Assembly (NCBI GenBank): GCA_022843925.1
Contig: JALHMS010000013.1
Coordinates: 33,857 to 97,856 of the forward strand
Source: Burkholderiales bacterium
Lineage (GTDB): Bacteria > Pseudomonadota > Gammaproteobacteria > Burkholderiales > Ga0077523
Reading direction: 5' to 3'
Length of the DNA: 64,000 nucleotides
Below, one piece after another: positions 55,938-64,000 of this stretch (positions are counted from its first letter, which is position 1; every line of letters begins with the position of its first letter). Made by a program: the position numbers and the translations under genes. The notes below the pieces were generated by a model. That model was not told the DNA's origin. It ran no database searches and was given only the letters and a program-made list of their open reading frames with translations.

Positions 55938-56743
55938 GCGAGCCCCGCGACCGCGCGACGCAGGGTGACCGCATGCACGCGATGTTCGTAGGTGTCGGGC
56001 GCGAAGCCCGACCGGGTGACGATGTCCGCCGCGAGGGCGTCGATGTCGCCGCCGAGCAGGGCGTGGGGATCCGGGATCACGTGGGGGGCACCTTCCATGG
56101 CGCCGAGCACGGCACGCACGACGCCGCGGGCGGGATCGTGGACGACGGCGGCGATGGCCTCGGCGAACTCGCCGGGCTTGCGGTTGAACTTGTAGTAGCT
56201 CCAGCGGGCATCGGCCGAAAGGCGCGGCAGACGGACGGACACGATGATCTCGTCGGGCGCCAGGCACGTGCTGAGCGGGCCTTCGACGAGGTCCTCGACC
56301 CGCAGCACACGTTCGCCATCGGCACCCGCCACGCGCAACTCGGCATCGAGCAGCACCATCGTCGTCACCCAGTCCGCTGCGGGGTCCGCATGGGCGAGGC
56401 TGCCCCCCAGCGTGCCGCGATTGCGCACGGCCCGATATGCGATGCCCTGCGCGACGCGGGCGAGCAGGCCGTGGGTGGGGTCGGGCACCTGGCCATCCTC
56501 GATCGCGGCGTGCGTGACGGCGGCGCCCAGCGTGACGCTGTCGGCGTCGTCCTCGCACGCGCGCAGTTCGGGCAGCGTGCGGATGTCGACGAGCAGATCC
56601 GGTCGTGCCATGCGCAGATTGAGCAGCGGACCCAGCGATTGACCGCCAGCGAGCACCTTGGCGTTGTCGCCGCCCGCGGAGAGGAGCCGCAGCGCGTCGG
56701 CGAGCGTCGCGGGTTTCTCGTACTCGAAGTGTGGCGCTTTCAT
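55934..56743 (-). CDS. Molybdenum hydroxylase FAD-binding medium subunit (CoxM-like)
   Basis: A 269-residue FAD subunit. It has the family start FEYEKPATLADALRLL, the FAD-binding KVLAGGQSLGPLLNLRMA and the second FAD motif NRGTLGGSLAHADPAADW. It receives electrons from the [2Fe-2S] subunit and passes them to an acceptor. Start and stop overlap both neighbouring genes by four bases, so the three subunits are translated as a unit. Confidence 0.93.
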   Translation of the reverse strand: MKAPHFEYEKPATLADALRLLSAGGDNAKVLAGGQSLGPLLNLRMARPDLLVDIRTLPELRACEDDADSVTLGAAVTHAAIEDGQVPDPTHGLLARVAQGIAYRAVRNRGTLGGSLAHADPAADWVTTMVLLDAELRVAGADGERVLRVEDLVEGPLSTCLAPDEIIVSVRLPRLSADARWSYYKFNRKPGEFAEAIAAVVHDPARGVVRAVLGAMEGAPHVIPDPHALLGGDIDALAADIVTRSGFAPDTYEHRVHAVTLRRAVAGLA

Positions 56744-59100
56744 CGGCCTGCCTTTGCTTCCGCCAGCGCCGCGAGCAGCCGGCGCGGCGTGATCGGGCAT
56801 TCGGTGATCTCGACGCCGAGATCGTGCAGCGCGTCGTTCACCGCGTTCGCGATCGCGGCAGGCGGAGCCACCGCGCCGCCTTCGCCTATGCCCTTCTGAC
56901 CGAAGCGCGTGATGGGCGATGGGATCGTCATGTGCTCCATGCGGACCGTCGGCATCTCCGTGGCGCCGGGCAGCATGTAGTCGGCGAGGGTCGAGGCGAG
57001 CGGCTGGGCGTCGGCGTTGAACGGCATCTCCTCGAACAGCGCCGAGCCGATGCCTTGCGCCAGGCCGCCGTACACCTGGCCGTCGACGATCATCGGGTTC
57101 ACCAGAGTGCCGCCGTCCTCGACGATCACGTAGTCGAGGATCTCGACGGTGCCGAGTTCGGTGTCCACCGCCACGGCGCACGCGTGGCATGCGTAGCTGA
57201 ACGTGCCGGTGTCGCGCACGGCCTTGTAACCGGCGGTGGTTTCCAGGCCGGACGGGTCGATGTCCGGCGGCATGCGCTGCGGTTGCCGGTACCACGCGTG
57301 GGCGACCTCCTGCAGTGTCATCGAGTGGTCGGTGCCCGACACGCGCACGTCGCCGTCGGCGAGTTCGAGATCCGCGGGTGCGGCTTCGAGCAGATGGGCT
57401 GCGATGGCCTTCACGCGCTCCGCGATCACGGTGCATGCCGCGGCCACCGCGCCGCCCGACATCACCATCGAGCGGGATCCCCAGGTGCCGGTGGAATAGG
57501 GCGTGAGCGCGGTGTCGCCGTGGATGAGACGCACGCGGGCGGGGTCGATGCCGAGCACTTCGTTCGCGACCTGCGCGAGCGTCGTCTCCATGCCCTGGCC
57601 GTGCGAGTGCGCGCCGATGCGCAGTTCCAGCGCGCCATCGGGCGAGAGCCGCGCGAAGCACTGCTCGTGGCCCGGCACCATCGGGATGCCCCAGCCGTGA
57701 TAGACCGAGGTGCCGTGGGCGGCCTGCTCGCAGAAGATCGCGAGGCCGATGCCGACGCGGCGGCCGTCGGGTTCGCCGCGCTTCTGCCGCGCCCGCCACG
57801 CCGGGACGTCGAGCGCGGCCACGGTGCGGCGGAGACATTCCGGATAGTCGCCGGAGTCGAAGTACTTGTTCGTGATGTTGGTGTACGGCATGGCGTCGGA
57901 GGGCACGACGTTCGCCATCCGGACCTCCCACGGCTCGCGGCCGGCCTCGCGCGCGATCGCGTCGAGCACCAGTTCCATCGCGAAGCACACGCCGGTGCGC
58001 GCGACGCCGCGGTACGGCAGGATCGGCGGCTTGTTCGTCGCCGCCGCGTACGTGTGGCAGCGGTACCGGTCCATCACGTAGGGGCCGGGGAGGATCGAGC
58101 TGACCTGCGCCGATTCGAGACATGCGGAGAAGGGGTAAAGCGAATATGCACCGGCATCGACGACCGCCTCGCAGTCGATGCCGAGCAGTCGCCCGGAGGC
58201 GTCGGCATAGCCCGTGATGTCGTAGTGGTGCTCGCGGCAGTTGGCGTTGCCGGAGAGATGCTCGTAGCGGTCCTCCAGCCAGCGCACCGGCCGACCGGTG
58301 CGGCGCGCGTACCAGCCGAGGCAGATCTCCTCCGCGAGCAGGATGCCCTTGTAGCCGAAGCCGCCGCCGACGTCGGGCGCCACGACCCGCACCGAGGCCT
58401 GGTCGATGCCGAGACACTCGGCGATGCCGGTCCGATTGATGTGCGGCATCTGCGTCGCGGAATGCACGACGAGCTGGTCGAGCCGCCGATCGTACTCGGC
58501 CACGACCGCGCGTCCCTCGATGGGCGCCATGCATTGGCGTGCGGTGCGCACCGTCCGACGCACGACGATCGCGGCGTCGCGCTTCACGGCCGAGAGGTCG
58601 TCGTCGACCATCGATTCGAGGAACGCATTGCGCTCCCAGTGGGCGTGCACCTTCGGCGAGTCGGGCGTGAGCGCCGCAAGCATGTCGGCCACGACGGGCA
58701 GCGGTTCGAGATCGACCTCGACGAGTTCGGCGAGATCCTCGGCTTCGGCGCGGGTGGCAGCGACGCACATCGCGATGGGCTCGCCCACGTACCGGACGAT
58801 GTCGCCCGCGAGCACCTGCAGCTCCGAGACGCGGAAGCCCGGCAGGCCGCACACGGCGACGATGGGTTTCACGCCTTCGAGATCGGCCAGCACGAATACC
58901 TGCTGCTCGGCGCCCTCGGGCTTGCGCACGGCGAGGACGCGCGCGTGGGCCATCGGCGAGCGCACGAAGGCGACCTCCTGCAGACCCACCACCCGACGGT
59001 TCGCGACGTAGTCGCCGCGCCCGCGCATGAGGCGGTCGTCCTCCTTGCGGGGGAGGCTCGCGCCGACGCCCTTCGCGCCGGCCTCGACGGGCGCGGTCAT
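56740..59100 (-). CDS. Molybdenum hydroxylase large subunit (molybdopterin-binding)
   Basis: A 786-residue Moco subunit of the xanthine dehydrogenase/aldehyde oxidase/CO dehydrogenase superfamily. Landmarks are DVGGGFGYKG, the HSHGQGMETTLAQVA block, TGTWGSRSMVMSG and the C-terminal GQKGIGEGGAVAPPAAIANA, which holds the expected catalytic glutamate. The AYRCSFR active-site loop of true CO dehydrogenase is absent (PYRGVARTG instead), so it is a hydroxylase of some N-heterocycle, aldehyde or acyl compound. The ATG at 59100 overlaps the amidohydrolase stop by four bases. The substrate is unknown. Confidence 0.92.
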   Translation of the reverse strand: MTAPVEAGAKGVGASLPRKEDDRLMRGRGDYVANRRVVGLQEVAFVRSPMAHARVLAVRKPEGAEQQVFVLADLEGVKPIVAVCGLPGFRVSELQVLAGDIVRYVGEPIAMCVAATRAEAEDLAELVEVDLEPLPVVADMLAALTPDSPKVHAHWERNAFLESMVDDDLSAVKRDAAIVVRRTVRTARQCMAPIEGRAVVAEYDRRLDQLVVHSATQMPHINRTGIAECLGIDQASVRVVAPDVGGGFGYKGILLAEEICLGWYARRTGRPVRWLEDRYEHLSGNANCREHHYDITGYADASGRLLGIDCEAVVDAGAYSLYPFSACLESAQVSSILPGPYVMDRYRCHTYAAATNKPPILPYRGVARTGVCFAMELVLDAIAREAGREPWEVRMANVVPSDAMPYTNITNKYFDSGDYPECLRRTVAALDVPAWRARQKRGEPDGRRVGIGLAIFCEQAAHGTSVYHGWGIPMVPGHEQCFARLSPDGALELRIGAHSHGQGMETTLAQVANEVLGIDPARVRLIHGDTALTPYSTGTWGSRSMVMSGGAVAAACTVIAERVKAIAAHLLEAAPADLELADGDVRVSGTDHSMTLQEVAHAWYRQPQRMPPDIDPSGLETTAGYKAVRDTGTFSYACHACAVAVDTELGTVEILDYVIVEDGGTLVNPMIVDGQVYGGLAQGIGSALFEEMPFNADAQPLASTLADYMLPGATEMPTVRMEHMTIPSPITRFGQKGIGEGGAVAPPAAIANAVNDALHDLGVEITECPITPRRLLAALAEAKAGR

Positions 59101-60380
59101 GCCGCCTCGGCTTGCGGCAGGATCGACGCGTCGGCGGCGATGCGCTGCCCGGCGCGCAGGCAGAAGTCGGGCCGCAGCATGCGTTCGGCGATCACCTGCG
59201 TGCCCTCGTTGTCGCGAAGGATCCAGCGGCCCCGGGCGTCGTCGAGCACCGTGACGTCCGCCACGCGACCCGTGGCCAGCGTCCCGATCTCGCTTTCCAG
59301 ACCCAGCAGCTTCGCGGCGTTCGACGTGACCATCGGGACCACGCGTTCGAGCGGCAGCCCCAAGGCCATCAGCGACGTCATGGACTGCACGAGGCTGAAG
59401 CGCGCGGCGCCGAAGAACATGTGCATCTCGGGGTCGGGATGCGATTCCGGCGTGCCGGCGGGTTTCGGGACGTGGGTGTTGTAGCCGTGCATGTCGGCGC
59501 CGAGGGTGTCCGGCATGATGCCGGCGTCGAGCACAAGACGCGCGACGCGGAAGCTGAAGTGCGATCCGTGGCCGACGTCGACCTTCGCGCCGCGGGCGAG
59601 GGCCTCGCGTACCAGCGGATGCACGGTGCCGTCGACGGAAACGAATCCGCCCGGATGCCGGCTGAACGGGTGCGCCAGCACGTCGCCGGGCTTCAGCAGC
59701 TTCACGACCTCGGAGAAGATGGTGTCGGGGTCGACGGGCGTGCCGTCCTCGGCCGGCGGCCAGAGCTGCCCGAAGTGGATGTAGACGGGGAGCGCCGTCT
59801 GCCGGCCGATCTCGGCGGCGAGCTTCATGACGTCCACACCCCAGCGGGAGAACCCGCCGATCTCGGCGTGCGCCTTGATGCCTTTCACGAGATCCCGGTT
59901 CTCGTTCGCTGCACGGACGGTCGCGTCGACATCGAGGCAGGCGGGCCGGTACAGCTCGGGGTAGTAGTGCCCCTCGAGGCCCCCCACGAGGTACGCCGAC
60001 AGGAAGGCGACCACGCGCGACTGCGAGGCTTCGGCGACGTGGTGGCGGAAGGCGGGCAGGGTGATGCAGCTGGGCCCTCCCTGGTCGACCAGGGTCGTCA
60101 CGCCGGAGTGCACGCCGCACAGGTCCGCGTTCATCCCGAACCGCCCGGTGACGTACTGGAACACGTGCGCGTGGGTGTCGATGAGGCCCGGCAGCACCAG
60201 TCTGCCGCGGCAGTCGACGACTTCCTTCGCGGACGACGGCAGGAGATCCTGCGCCACGGCGGCGATGCGTCCACCGGTGATGCCGACATCCCGGATGCCG
60301 TCGATGCCGGCAGCGGGATCGATGACCCGCCCGCCCTTCAGGACGAGATCGAATCGGATGAGGTCGTTGCCCTGCGTCAT
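59097..60380 (-). CDS. Amidohydrolase (dihydroorotase/AgaA-like metallohydrolase)
   Basis: A 427-residue TIM-barrel amidohydrolase. The HxH metal motif is DTHAHVF (His70/His72). Lys169 in KGIKAHAE is the likely carboxylated bridging lysine, and later histidines lie in LAHPFSRHPGGF and GADMHGYN. Its best match by eye is the deacetylase/dihydroorotase-like branch. I start it at 60380 (MTQGNDLIRFDLVLKGGRVIDP) with GAGGA upstream. It is the first gene of the hydroxylase operon, so it probably opens or deacylates the same compound, before or after hydroxylation. Confidence 0.88.
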   Translation of the reverse strand: MTQGNDLIRFDLVLKGGRVIDPAAGIDGIRDVGITGGRIAAVAQDLLPSSAKEVVDCRGRLVLPGLIDTHAHVFQYVTGRFGMNADLCGVHSGVTTLVDQGGPSCITLPAFRHHVAEASQSRVVAFLSAYLVGGLEGHYYPELYRPACLDVDATVRAANENRDLVKGIKAHAEIGGFSRWGVDVMKLAAEIGRQTALPVYIHFGQLWPPAEDGTPVDPDTIFSEVVKLLKPGDVLAHPFSRHPGGFVSVDGTVHPLVREALARGAKVDVGHGSHFSFRVARLVLDAGIMPDTLGADMHGYNTHVPKPAGTPESHPDPEMHMFFGAARFSLVQSMTSLMALGLPLERVVPMVTSNAAKLLGLESEIGTLATGRVADVTVLDDARGRWILRDNEGTQVIAERMLRPDFCLRAGQRIAADASILPQAEAA

Positions 60381-60597
60381 GCTGTCTCGTCCTCGAGGCT
60401 CGATGGTAGGTGCGAGGCTATCCCACGGCCCCCGGCCTGGGAAGCCTTGCACCGGGGTGGTGCCCATCCCGCGGCGCGCTTTTGCAGGACGATTGCGGTG
60501 TGATAGCTTCCAGCCCAGCCAAGGGTTCGAGTCCTGCCGTGATCAGGGACTCCACGACGTCGTATTCCCCATGCGCTGGACTCACGAGAGGTCGACG
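60381..60597. other. Divergent intergenic region, amidohydrolase and phytochrome genes
   Basis: This 217-base gap must hold promoters for both the molybdenum hydroxylase operon and the phytochrome. I see only a weak TTGCAG followed by GATAGC on the plus strand near 60483-60507 and nothing convincing on the minus strand. Confidence 0.4.
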
Positions 60598-60774
60598 ATG
60601 CATCGCATCAGTCCCGTCAGTGTCACCCACGCGATTGGCGCTTCCCGGCCGGACCACGCACCGGGCGGCGTTCTCCCGGCGACCGTTCGTCCCGCGTTCC
60701 AGGCGGTTCCGTTCGCAGTCTCCGGCGTGTCCGTGATTCCCGGTGATCCGATCCGTGCAGGGCGGCCATGCTGA
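60598..60774 (+). CDS. Small ORF (58 aa) overlapping the bacteriophytochrome start
   Basis: The 58-codon frame from ATG 60598 has GAGAGG 6 bases upstream, better than anything in front of the phytochrome ATG. It ends with TGA at 60772-60774, seven bases inside the phytochrome gene. The product is Ala/Pro/Val-rich with no recognisable domain. It could be a leader peptide whose translation helps ribosomes reach the phytochrome start (inference). Chance occurrence in GC-rich DNA is a real alternative. Confidence 0.35.
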   Translation: MHRISPVSVTHAIGASRPDHAPGGVLPATVRPAFQAVPFAVSGVSVIPGDPIRAGRPC

Positions 60775-63434
60775 TTCCCCCCGAGGAGTTCCACCGCATC
60801 TGCGGATCCGAACCCATCCATCTGCCCGGATCGGTGCAGCCCCACGGCGCAGTGCTGGTCCTCGACGAAGCCCTCGTCGTGACGGGCGCCAGCGAAAGCT
60901 GCGCCGGGCTGCTGGGCGATCGCGCCGCCGCCCTCGTGGGTCAACCCTTCGCCGCCTGCTTCGACGTCACCACTGTCCGCCTGGTGGAGAACCTGCTGTT
61001 GGCGCGGGGCGCTCCGGGGAGCCTGGTCTCCCGGGTCGCCGGCCGTTCCAACACCGGGCGCGCCCTGGAACTCCAGGTTCACATCGACGCGGGGCGCGTG
61101 CTGGTCGACATCGAGCCCTGGGACGCGGCCGCCGACCGCTCGGGCGAGATGATCCACGGGGCGGTCGCCGATCTCGCCGCCTTGCGCGCGCTCTCCGACC
61201 CCGGGGAGGTCGCCCGCGGCATCGCCGGGCTGGTGCGCCGGCTGACGGGGTTCGATCGCGTGCTCGTGTACCGTTTCGACGAGACATGGAACGGGGAGGT
61301 CATCGCCGAGGAGCGGGCCGCCCACGCGGCCTCGTACCTCGGACTCAATTTCCCCGCCAGCGACATCCCGCCCCAGGCGCGTGAGCTCTATCGCACCGTG
61401 GAGGTCCGGCAGATCCCCGACGCGCTGTACGTGCCCTCGCCACTCCGGTCGGACGGCGTCGCCATCGACATCGGTCGGTCCGGCCTGCGCAGCGTCTCAC
61501 CCTTCCATCTCGAGTACATGCACAACATGGGGGTCCGCGCGTCGCTCGTGGGCTCGCTGCTCGACAGGGGAGCGCTCTGGGGGCTGGTCGCCTGCCACCA
61601 CATCGATGCCCCGCGGCGGCTGTCGATGCTCGAGCGGGACGTCTTTCACCTGGTCTGCCAGGCGGCGTCGGCACTGATGATGGCGGCCGAGGCGGAGGCC
61701 CGGGCCAACCGCGTCCGGACCCTGGAGCGGCATCAGGCGAAGCTGCTCGACGCCGTGCACGAGGGCGGCATAGAAGGGCTGATGGCGGGCGACCTCGTGG
61801 CGGATCTGCTCGGCGTGGTGGGTGCCGACGGGTTCGCGTACATCGGCGAACGCGGCGTGCGCTGCGTGGGGTCCACGCCGTCGCCGGAGCAGGTCCAGGG
61901 CCTGCACGACACCCTGGTGGCGCGCGGGGATGTGCGCGACGTCTTCGTGACGCATTCCCTCGGGAAGGACCTCGGGGTCCTCGATACGCGAGGGCAGGTC
62001 GCCGGCGCCATCCTCCTGCCCGTGATGGGGCGTCACGGCATCCCGCTGATGTGGTTCCGCGACGAGCGCAAGCGGACGGTCCACTGGGGCGGAGACCCGC
62101 GCCGCCCCGTAGAGATCGACGAGCGCGGGATCGTTTCGCCGCGGAAGTCGTTCGCCACCTTCATGGAGAGCATCGAGGGGCAGTCGCTCCGCTGGCATCC
62201 GGAGGAGGTCGATTCGGCGCATCGCTTGAAGGAACTGATCGAGGTGGAGGTCCAGCGCATCCTTCGCGCCGAATCGGATCTCCTGCGGACTGCACTGACG
62301 ACGCTCGACGAGATGGTGATCGTGACCGAAGCCCGCCCGATCGACGAACCCGGCCCGCGCATGGTCATGGTGAGCGAGGCGGTCGAGCGACTCACCGGAT
62401 ACCCCGCGGCGGAACTCATCGGCCGGTCGCCGCGCATCTTCCAGGGCGAACTCACCGACCGGGCCGAGCTGGACCGCCTGCGCCACGCGCTCGAGCGCTG
62501 GGAGCGCGTCCGCGTCGAGGTCGTGAACTACACGAAGGACGGCCGACCCTTCTGGGTCGAGCTGGACGTCGCGCCGATCTCGGACGAAAAGGGCTGGTAC
62601 ACCCACTGGATCTGCGTGCAGCGCGACATCACCGAGCGCCGACGCGCGGCGGACGAACTGGCGGCGCAACGCGATCGACTGGCGGCGCTGGCGGACGCCT
62701 GGCGCGAGGCGAAGGACGATGCCGACCGTGCGAACGACGCCAAGAGCCTCTTCCTCGCCAACATGTCGCACGAACTGCGCACGCCCATGCACGCCATCAT
62801 GTCGTTCTCGCAACTCGGGCTGGAGCGTGCGTCGATGGGCGACACCGAGCGGCTCGCGCGCTATTTCGGCAACATCCACGAGAGCGGTGCCCGGCTCACG
62901 ATGCTGCTGAACGATCTGCTGGATCTGTCGAAGCTCGAGGCGGGGCGGATGGAGATGCACAAGGTGCCGACCGATCTCGCCGAGGTCGTCACGCAGTGCG
63001 CGTCGGAGTTCGAGCCGCTGCTCGCCGCCCGATCGCTCCAACTGGTGTTCGCGCCTCCGGACGAGCCGGTCGTCGCCGACGTGGACCCGATGCGGATCGG
63101 GCAGGTCCTGCGCAACCTGCTCTCGAATGCGATCAAGTTCTCCTACGACGGCGGGTGCGTGGAGGTGACGATCGAGCGGATGCCGGCGATGGGCGACGCG
63201 GCGGCAGCGGTCCGGCTCGGTGTCGACGATGGCGGTGTCGGCATTCCCGAGGACGAGCTGGAAGCGGTCTTCGACAAGTTCGTCCAGAGCAGCAAGACGC
63301 GGACAGCCTCCGGCGGCACCGGACTCGGCCTCGCGATCTGTCGCGAGCTCGTGGGCGCGCACGGCGGATCGATCCGGGCGCTCCGACGGTCGCCGTCGGG
63401 GACGCGATTCGAGGTCGTGCTGCCGGTCGCATAG
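60768..63434 (+). CDS. bphP: Bacteriophytochrome hybrid sensor histidine kinase (PAS2-GAF-PHY-PAS-HisKA-HATPase)
   Basis: An 888-residue red/far-red photoreceptor kinase. The biliverdin-binding cysteine is Cys12 in RICGSEPIHLPGSVQPHG. The GAF domain has the SDIP motif (Asp199), HNMGVRASL and ACHHID histidines. The PHY tongue has SPRKSF at 457-462. A LOV-like PAS domain (about 515-630) follows, but where flavin LOV domains have GRNCRFLQG it reads GRSPRIFQG, so it lacks the adduct cysteine. The kinase part has the H-box SHELRTP with His668, NLLSNAIKFS, DDGGVGI and GGTGLGLAI. No receiver domain, response regulator or heme oxygenase gene lies nearby. The start at 60768 places Cys12 correctly. Confidence 0.93.
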   Translation: MLIPPEEFHRICGSEPIHLPGSVQPHGAVLVLDEALVVTGASESCAGLLGDRAAALVGQPFAACFDVTTVRLVENLLLARGAPGSLVSRVAGRSNTGRALELQVHIDAGRVLVDIEPWDAAADRSGEMIHGAVADLAALRALSDPGEVARGIAGLVRRLTGFDRVLVYRFDETWNGEVIAEERAAHAASYLGLNFPASDIPPQARELYRTVEVRQIPDALYVPSPLRSDGVAIDIGRSGLRSVSPFHLEYMHNMGVRASLVGSLLDRGALWGLVACHHIDAPRRLSMLERDVFHLVCQAASALMMAAEAEARANRVRTLERHQAKLLDAVHEGGIEGLMAGDLVADLLGVVGADGFAYIGERGVRCVGSTPSPEQVQGLHDTLVARGDVRDVFVTHSLGKDLGVLDTRGQVAGAILLPVMGRHGIPLMWFRDERKRTVHWGGDPRRPVEIDERGIVSPRKSFATFMESIEGQSLRWHPEEVDSAHRLKELIEVEVQRILRAESDLLRTALTTLDEMVIVTEARPIDEPGPRMVMVSEAVERLTGYPAAELIGRSPRIFQGELTDRAELDRLRHALERWERVRVEVVNYTKDGRPFWVELDVAPISDEKGWYTHWICVQRDITERRRAADELAAQRDRLAALADAWREAKDDADRANDAKSLFLANMSHELRTPMHAIMSFSQLGLERASMGDTERLARYFGNIHESGARLTMLLNDLLDLSKLEAGRMEMHKVPTDLAEVVTQCASEFEPLLAARSLQLVFAPPDEPVVADVDPMRIGQVLRNLLSNAIKFSYDGGCVEVTIERMPAMGDAAAAVRLGVDDGGVGIPEDELEAVFDKFVQSSKTRTASGGTGLGLAICRELVGAHGGSIRALRRSPSGTRFEVVLPVA

Positions 63435-63458
63435 GGGGTTCCCGTCGCGAGGACATTC

Positions 63459-64000
63459 GTGGGTCGAGCATCGCTCGACGCGGCGCCGGCTCGGGCACCT
63501 CGGCGAATCCAGGAGCGCGGGCGTCGGGCAGTGCCCGACCCACGGGGGTTGTTCTCAGCGTTGCGGGTTCCGGCGTCGAGGGCCCTTCGTGGGTCGAGCA
63601 TCGCTCGACGCGGCGTCGGCTCGGGCACCTCGGCGAATCCAGGAGCGTGGGCGTCGGGCAGTGCCCGACCCACGGGGGTTGTTCTCAGCGTTGCGGGTTC
63701 CAGGGGCGAAGGCCTTTCGTGGGTCGAGCATCGCTCGACGTGGCGTCGGCTCGGGCGCCTCGGCGAATCCAGGAGTGCGGGCGTCGGGCAGTGCCCGACC
63801 CACGGGGGTTGTTCTCAGCGTTGCGGGTTCCCGCGTCGAGGGCCCTTCGTGGGTCGAGCATCGCTCGACGCGGCGTCGGCTCGGGCACCTCGGCGAATCC
63901 AGGAGCGTGGGCGTCGGGCAGTGCCCGACCCACGGGGGTTGTTCTCAGCGTTGCGGGTTCCAGGGGCGAAGGCCTTTCGTGGGTCGAGCATCGCTCGACG
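63459..64000. repeat. Second BIME-like tandem array (five units visible, runs off window)
   Basis: Units start at 63459, 63588, 63718, 63848 and 63978, a 129-130-bp period. Each has a left hairpin GTCGAGCATCGCTCGAC and a right hairpin GTCGGGCAGTGCCCGAC, joined by CCCACGGGGGTTGTTCTCAGCG to the next unit. The family is the same as the array at 17932-19051, but the middle sequence and spacer differ consistently. It begins 25 bases after the phytochrome stop codon and may end that transcript. Confidence 0.88.

Noticed and set aside
56740..59100. Aerobic CO dehydrogenase (form I)
   Set aside because: The large subunit lacks the AYRCSFR active-site loop; only the general molybdenum-hydroxylase fold is supported.

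Overview
The window is GC-rich (roughly two thirds G+C), densely coding bacterial DNA. The gene set points to a flagellated Gram-negative, most likely a betaproteobacterium (Burkholderiales/Rhodocyclales type). The evidence is the flgA-flgM order with a sigma-28 promoter, a two-partner secretion pair, branched-chain amino acid type (Liv) ABC transporters, ACAD/MaoC/thioesterase genes and a bacteriophytochrome. The taxon is inferred from gene content only.

Layout. 1-1242 (minus): end of a flagellar locus, flgA then flgM, separated by a short TIR-flanked element. 1344-3092: a GGDEF diguanylate cyclase. 3139-6090 (minus): two tandem FkbM-type methyltransferase paralogues. 6103-6295: a second TIR-flanked element, abutting a RES/Xre toxin-antitoxin pair (6292-7472, minus). 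7572-11109 (minus): a run encoding a DapA-like lyase, an EamA permease, a SpoIIAA-like/rhodanese fusion and a DUF2784 membrane protein. It is divergent from an HpaI-type aldolase (11234-11992), and three 13-bp repeats lie in the shared promoter region. 12012-17874: an outer-membrane barrel protein, a MaoC hydratase, an extradiol dioxygenase-like protein, a thioesterase, two acyl-CoA dehydrogenases and a glutathione transferase.

17932-19051 is an array of nine 129-bp BIME-like units. It lies between the second acyl-CoA dehydrogenase and a two-partner secretion system: an 8915-residue exoprotein (20821-47568, minus; nearly 27 kb, 42% of the window) followed by its outer-membrane transporter (19066-20730). 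The exoprotein has a signal peptide, a TPS domain, nine tandem repeats of about 1.2 kb, a glycine-rich repetitive stretch, seven modules carrying an HGFxTGD-type motif and a long C-terminal repeat region. Its mRNA leader can form a nested hairpin next to the ribosome binding site.

48020-49541 holds an isochorismatase-family hydrolase and an HDOD protein. 49874-55524 is a livKHMGF operon that runs into a DUF1116 (AllG-like) gene. Converging on it is an operon (60380 to 55455, minus) of an amidohydrolase and the three subunits of a molybdenum hydroxylase. I infer that the two operons form one uptake and catabolism unit for an unknown N-containing compound. 60598-63434 is a bacteriophytochrome histidine kinase preceded by a small overlapping ORF. 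From 63459 to the window end there is a second array of the same BIME-like family, so the two arrays bracket about 44 kb.
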